From Deltaproteobacteria bacterium (GTDB taxonomy: Bacteria > Desulfobacterota > Desulfobacteria > Desulfobacterales > Desulfosalsimonadaceae), in the NCBI GenBank assembly GCA_024280875.1, contig JAJRPH010000304.1, positions 1-8,535 on the forward strand: DNA of 8,535 nt. The letters are read 5' to 3'. Below the pieces are notes generated by a model. It was not told where the DNA came from. It did not search any database and worked only from the letters and a program-made list of their open reading frames with translations. A program made the position numbers and the translations under genes. Below, in pieces: positions 6,203-8,535 of the stretch; position 1 is the stretch's first letter, and each line of letters opens with the position of its first letter.

Positions 6203-6301
6203 CCGGAAAAATGGCTCTTATTCCTCAAGGCCGCCTGTGAGCAGCGGATGTTTTCAGATCAGAAAATACCAAAAACATGGATGACAACAATGGATGAATA
6301 A
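6203..6301 (+). pseudogene. Possible C-terminal remnant of an Rpn-type nuclease/transposase
   Basis: Downstream of the repeat, one frame encodes EPEKWLLFLKAACEQ, ending in KTWMTTMDE and a stop at 6299-6301. The xxKWLxFLK pattern is reminiscent of the C-terminal region of Rpn family (PD-(D/E)XK transposase-like) proteins, which end with a similar Trp-rich helix. The frame upstream runs into repeat sequence with no start or nuclease core, so only a remnant could remain. The match is short and from memory; chance is a real alternative. Confidence 0.22.
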
Positions 6302-6305
6302 TTAA

Positions 6306-6334
6306 TTGAGAAAAAATGGTATGTAAGCTATCCT
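6306..6334 (+). promoter_or_regulatory. Possible promoter of the response regulator gene
   Basis: TTGAGA (6306-6311) and TATCCT (6329-6334) are separated by 17 bases, giving 5/6 and 4/6 matches to sigma70 boxes. Transcription would start near 6341, about 65 bases before the response regulator ATG. A 21-codon ORF (6316-6381) overlaps it but has no ribosome binding site. Confidence 0.33.
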
Positions 6335-6406
6335 TTGTTGCAGATCACATTACCGAAGAAATTTCAAATCTGCACCGATAAGCTTTTCTGACAGGAGGTG
6401 AACACA

Positions 6407-6775
6407 ATGATCAAACGGCTTGTTTTAGTGGAGGATAATCCCGTCACCCATCAAATATTTCAGGAAAATCTTTTTGATTGGGTTGAGATCCCCGTTTTTA
6501 CCGCTCAAAAAGCGGAAACGTTTTTACATGAGGAGCAGGATTTTAACGGTGTTGTGGTAATGATCGATCTTTCTATAATTAAAGAGAACGGCATTGAGTG
6601 GATAACGAAAATCAGAGCTGCATATTCAGATGTTCCGGTCATTATCCTGTCTGGAACAGAAGACGATGCTATGTTAAAAGAGATTAAAGAAACGGGCATG
6701 ACTGACAGTATTATCATACGGCCGTTTTACGGGGAAGTGCTGGTAAACGCTGTAGAGAATGAAATAAACAGTTAG
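6407..6775 (+). CDS. Single-domain response regulator (receiver only), atypical
   Basis: A 122-residue CheY-like receiver domain with no output domain. Acidic pair E9-D10 in LVLVEDN, phospho-acceptor D54 in VVVMIDLSI, and S82 in VIILSGTED are all present. The conserved lysine that normally contacts the phosphate (K in KPF) is R105 in IIIRPFYGE. Stand-alone receivers pass phosphate between kinases and phosphotransfer proteins or act by protein contact. The lysine change may alter signalling or make it phosphate-independent. The start is ATG at 6407 with a strong AGGAGGTG (6393-6400) six bases upstream; a GTG at 6398 lies inside that site and is unlikely. No kinase gene is adjacent. The gene is boxed in by palindromic repeats on both sides, so its original neighbours may have been lost. 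Confidence 0.88.
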   Translation: MIKRLVLVEDNPVTHQIFQENLFDWVEIPVFTAQKAETFLHEEQDFNGVVVMIDLSIIKENGIEWITKIRAAYSDVPVIILSGTEDDAMLKEIKETGMTDSIIIRPFYGEVLVNAVENEINS

Positions 6776-6793
6776 CTTGATCCTCTCATGAAA

Positions 6794-6853
6794 AATTCCG
6801 GGGAAGTTCTTATTTAATTCTCAATTATTAAAATAAATATTGTCTGGTCCCCG
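6794..6853. repeat. Decayed inverted repeat, family B, copy 2
   Basis: It begins AATTCCGGGGA (6794-6804), identical to the family B terminal unit at 5976, and ends GGTCCCCG (6846-6853), the expected complementary end. The interior is AT-rich with partial symmetry (TTATTT near 6810 and AAATAA near 6831). The end-to-end length (60 bases) is close to copy 1. The copy sits 18 bases after the response regulator stop codon, so it could also act as a transcript-end hairpin. Confidence 0.6.
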
Positions 6854-6887
6854 CACGGTCATCAGAGGGAACCAGAGTTAAAAGCCT

Positions 6888-6928
6888 AAGGAGGTGAAAC
6901 CGGTTTTATGAAGAAGAAACCATGTTAA
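6888..6928 (+). other. Strong ribosome binding site leading into a 6-codon ORF (truncated gene start?)
   Basis: AAGGAGGTG (6888-6896) is a near-full complement of the 16S 3' end. Eleven bases later an ATG (6908) opens MKKKPC and stops at 6926-6928. Family C repeat copy 2 starts about 17 bases further on. A site this strong without a gene suggests the start of a gene whose body was lost when repeats inserted. A short leader peptide is an alternative. Confidence 0.3.
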
Positions 6929-6944
6929 CCGGCACATTAACTTT

Positions 6945-6995
6945 TTGGTGGATTACGCTTCGCTAATCCACCCTACAGTGAGGCTTCCAACCCTA
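6945..6995. repeat. Dispersed palindromic repeat, family C, copy 2
   Basis: Same unit as 6098-6148: arms GGTGGATTA (6947-6955) and TAATCCACC (6964-6972), then CTAC and GAGGCTTCCAACCCTA. It is identical to copy 1 through the palindrome and differs at a few bases in the tail. The two copies are in the same orientation, about 850 bases apart, and bracket the response regulator gene. Confidence 0.8.
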
Positions 6996-7011
6996 ATTCA
7001 ATTTAGGGTTG
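6988..7011. repeat. Hairpin adjoining repeat family C
   Basis: CAACCCTAA (6988-6996) and TTAGGGTTG (7003-7011) are perfect 9-base arms around a 6-base loop TTCAAT. The left arm overlaps the conserved tail of family C copy 2. A further inverted pair, CCTGAA (7023-7028) and TTCAGG (7042-7047), follows directly. Confidence 0.55.
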
Positions 7012-7048
7012 CACCAGCAGTCCCTGAACGAAAACTCTTAATTCAGGT

Positions 7049-7133
7049 TGTCTTTACGAGGAATGAGGAACGAACGACGAAGTACTCTCCTGTCATTAAT
7101 GGGAGTGCTTCGGTTGTTCCTCCCACAATGACA
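7049..7133. repeat. Large imperfect palindrome, family D
   Basis: An 85-base imperfect inverted repeat. The outer ends TGTC (7049-7052) and GACA (7130-7133) are complementary. Inner arms GAGGAACGAACGACGAAG and CTTCGGTTGTTCCTC pair with small gaps, around a TGTCATTAAT-centred loop. It looks like a decayed member of the TGTCATTGCGAGGAGCGAAG class of dispersed palindromes that I recall from deltaproteobacterial genomes. It ends about 55 bases before the hydrolase start codon. Confidence 0.6.
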
Positions 7134-7188
7134 GAAAATTCATAGTTGAAGGACTTTCCGTTCAATCACTAATTAAAAGGCATGACAG

Positions 7189-8160
7189 ATGATAGGGAAA
7201 AAAAGTCTGATCTTTATGGCGGGCGGTTTGTCAAATCAAACAACGGATTTTGAACAGTTCGCGGTTGAAGAAGCAACCCAAACCTTTATATGGGACAACA
7301 ACAGAAAAGTTTGCTGGATGGAATGCGGTGACCCAAAGGGTTTTCCGGTTTTTTTTGCCCATGGATGCCCCGGTTCCCGGCTGGAAATTATTTTTCTGGA
7401 TAAAAAGGCTTGGCAGCATGGTTTCCGGGTCATTGTTTTTGAGCGCCCGGGATTCGGCCGGTCGGACTTAATTAAAGGTTATCCGCTGCTCTCATTTGCC
7501 AGAGATCTTGAACGGATGGCCGATGCGCTGAAGATCGAAAAATTCGGCCTGATCGGTTGGTCAAGCGGGGGGCCGCCGGTTCTTGCTGCTGCATATCATC
7601 TGCCCAAACGGGCGGTATTTGTTTTTTCTCTTTCCGGTTACACGGATTTTGGAAAATTTGAAGACGCGAAAGACCTGATGGCCGAACATAATCTTTATGG
7701 CCCGAAACTTTTCGAAAACAGCCCCCGGTTGTTCAAGCGGGTTTTGAAAATGGTTCGCTGGGCGGACATTCATTTGCCGAATTTTTATTTTAAGATGGCC
7801 AAAGAGGAAATGAGTCTTCCGGACAGAAGAATATTAAATGATCCCCAGGTTGCCGCCCTGTTTATTCGCGATCAGGAAGAGGCCATGGTTTCCGGTGCCC
7901 GGGAAATTTTTCAGGATTTAACCACCCAGTGGGAACCCTGGGATTTTGACGTAAAACAGATAAAGGTGCCGGCATATATTTTTCAGGGAAAGCAGGATTC
8001 TTTTGTCCCCTGGCAGTTTGCGCAGCACCTGGCCGATACTCTTTCGGATGCGAGACTGTATTTATACGAAGACCGGGCTCACATGTTTATTCTGGAATCG
8101 TCTTTTCAGGATGAGCTGTTTTGTCTGGCAAAAGAGGCTGTGAAGCATTCATTAAAGTAA
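7189..8160 (+). CDS. Alpha/beta hydrolase family protein, substrate unknown
   Basis: A 323-residue alpha/beta hydrolase with a complete apparent catalytic triad. The nucleophile is S125 in the elbow GWSSGG (123-128), the acid is D270 in QGKQDSFVP, and the histidine is H298 in DRAHMF. H58-G-C-P-G-S (58-63) is the usual oxyanion-hole HGxPG loop, and ERPGFGRSD (85-93) the following conserved turn. The cap region (about 150-235) is rich in charged and aromatic residues. Such enzymes hydrolyse esters, epoxides, haloalkanes or amides; the sequence does not single out one. No signal peptide is evident, so it is probably cytoplasmic. ATG at 7189 follows AAAAGG (7175-7180) at a normal distance. The gene is complete and stands alone just downstream of the repeat cluster, with no clear promoter hexamers in the 55-base gap. 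Confidence 0.9.
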   Translation: MIGKKSLIFMAGGLSNQTTDFEQFAVEEATQTFIWDNNRKVCWMECGDPKGFPVFFAHGCPGSRLEIIFLDKKAWQHGFRVIVFERPGFGRSDLIKGYPLLSFARDLERMADALKIEKFGLIGWSSGGPPVLAAAYHLPKRAVFVFSLSGYTDFGKFEDAKDLMAEHNLYGPKLFENSPRLFKRVLKMVRWADIHLPNFYFKMAKEEMSLPDRRILNDPQVAALFIRDQEEAMVSGAREIFQDLTTQWEPWDFDVKQIKVPAYIFQGKQDSFVPWQFAQHLADTLSDARLYLYEDRAHMFILESSFQDELFCLAKEAVKHSLK

Positions 8161-8535
8161 TCCGCCGATATCCGACATTTTATTTAGCAGGTAAACCCCA
8201 TGATTTCCTTTTCTTTGGGATTGACAAGGTATATCCGGCCTATATCCGGCCCTCATATTTTTTCCTTGATCAGAGACCGGATGTTCTGCAATACCCTTTC
8301 TGTGCCATTTTGCTCCGTAGGCTTTAACCGTCGGTATATTGTTTTTTGATTTCTTTTTTCTGATTGCCGGCATCAACAATCATTCGGTATGCAATATAAT
8401 ATTTCATTGCTGTCCGGTTAACTTATGAAAAATATCAATATGTTAAAAATATAAACCCCGGTCAAGTTGCAATTTTGGAAAATAGTTTTTCTATTTATTT
8501 TACAGCGATTGTTTTATTTTTGATTTTTTAATCTA
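8161..8535. other. Gene-free 375-base tail with a short tandem duplication
   Basis: No supportable gene lies here. TATATCCGGCC is repeated perfectly in tandem at 8230-8240 and 8241-8251. The stretch from about 8340 is increasingly AT-rich. On the minus strand TTGACC (8465-8460) with CATATT 17 bases on (8442-8437) could be a leftward promoter, but the only frame it would serve (to about 8152) has no ribosome binding site or recognisable product. No convincing terminator hairpin follows the hydrolase. Confidence 0.4.

Noticed and set aside
6095..6301. A 68-codon open frame on the + strand read as a whole gene
   Set aside because: Its first third is translated dispersed repeat (families C and A), with no ribosome binding site. 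Only the last part (6203-6301) is kept, as a doubtful remnant.
6316..6381. A 21-codon ORF just upstream of the response regulator
   Set aside because: No ribosome binding site, and it overlaps the likely promoter and leader of the regulator gene.
5965..7133. CRISPR array
   Set aside because: Repeats are of different families, not regularly spaced, and not separated by uniform spacers.
6945..7145. A 66-codon open frame on the + strand
   Set aside because: It lies entirely over palindromic repeats and starts with the same repeat-encoded residues as the frame at 6095, so the frame is a by-product of the repeat.
8152..8379. A 75-codon minus-strand frame after the hydrolase
   Set aside because: No ribosome binding site, no recognisable motif, and it overlaps the hydrolase end. 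A possible upstream promoter-like pair alone is not enough.

Overview
The window looks like an accessory or defence-type stretch of a Gram-negative chromosome. The origin is most likely a deltaproteobacterium of the Desulfobacterales kind. That guess rests on the gene content, AAGGAGGTG-type ribosome binding sites, mid-range GC, and short palindromic repeats that resemble ones I remember from such genomes. It was not checked by any search. No rRNA, tRNA or CRISPR array was seen.

Left part (1-3361, all + strand): a palindromic repeat and possible promoter lead into a small class I SAM-dependent methyltransferase (230-811). Next is a HigB/HigA-type toxin-antitoxin pair (919-2357) whose long antitoxin joins an HTH domain to an ImmA/IrrE-like zinc metallopeptidase domain. 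A perfect 17-bp palindrome just upstream of the toxin is a candidate autoregulatory operator. A 43-codon unrecognised ORF follows. Last comes a DUF1016/YhcG-type gene that keeps its N-terminal domain but loses homology just where the PD-(D/E)XK nuclease core should begin.

Middle part (3321-5870, - strand): a compact three-gene modification/repair/restriction operon with overlapping genes. It encodes a C5-cytosine DNA methyltransferase, a Vsr mismatch endonuclease, and an HNH endonuclease with two related N-terminal modules. An extended -10 promoter precedes the methyltransferase. The operon ends inside the broken DUF1016 gene, so the cassette probably arrived by replacing or interrupting that gene's 3' end.

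Right part (5880-8535): a repeat-rich zone with at least four kinds of palindrome, some present twice. Among them sit a single-domain response regulator whose conserved lysine is an arginine, a possible nuclease remnant, and an orphan strong ribosome binding site. An intact alpha/beta hydrolase gene (7189-8160) follows. The last 375 bases hold no gene I can support.

Taken together, this is a patchwork of stability and defence genes (toxin-antitoxin, broken nuclease, restriction-modification) bordered by mobile palindromic repeats. The families are all known. The most notable points are the arrangement, the broken nuclease at the cassette edge, and the repeat cluster.
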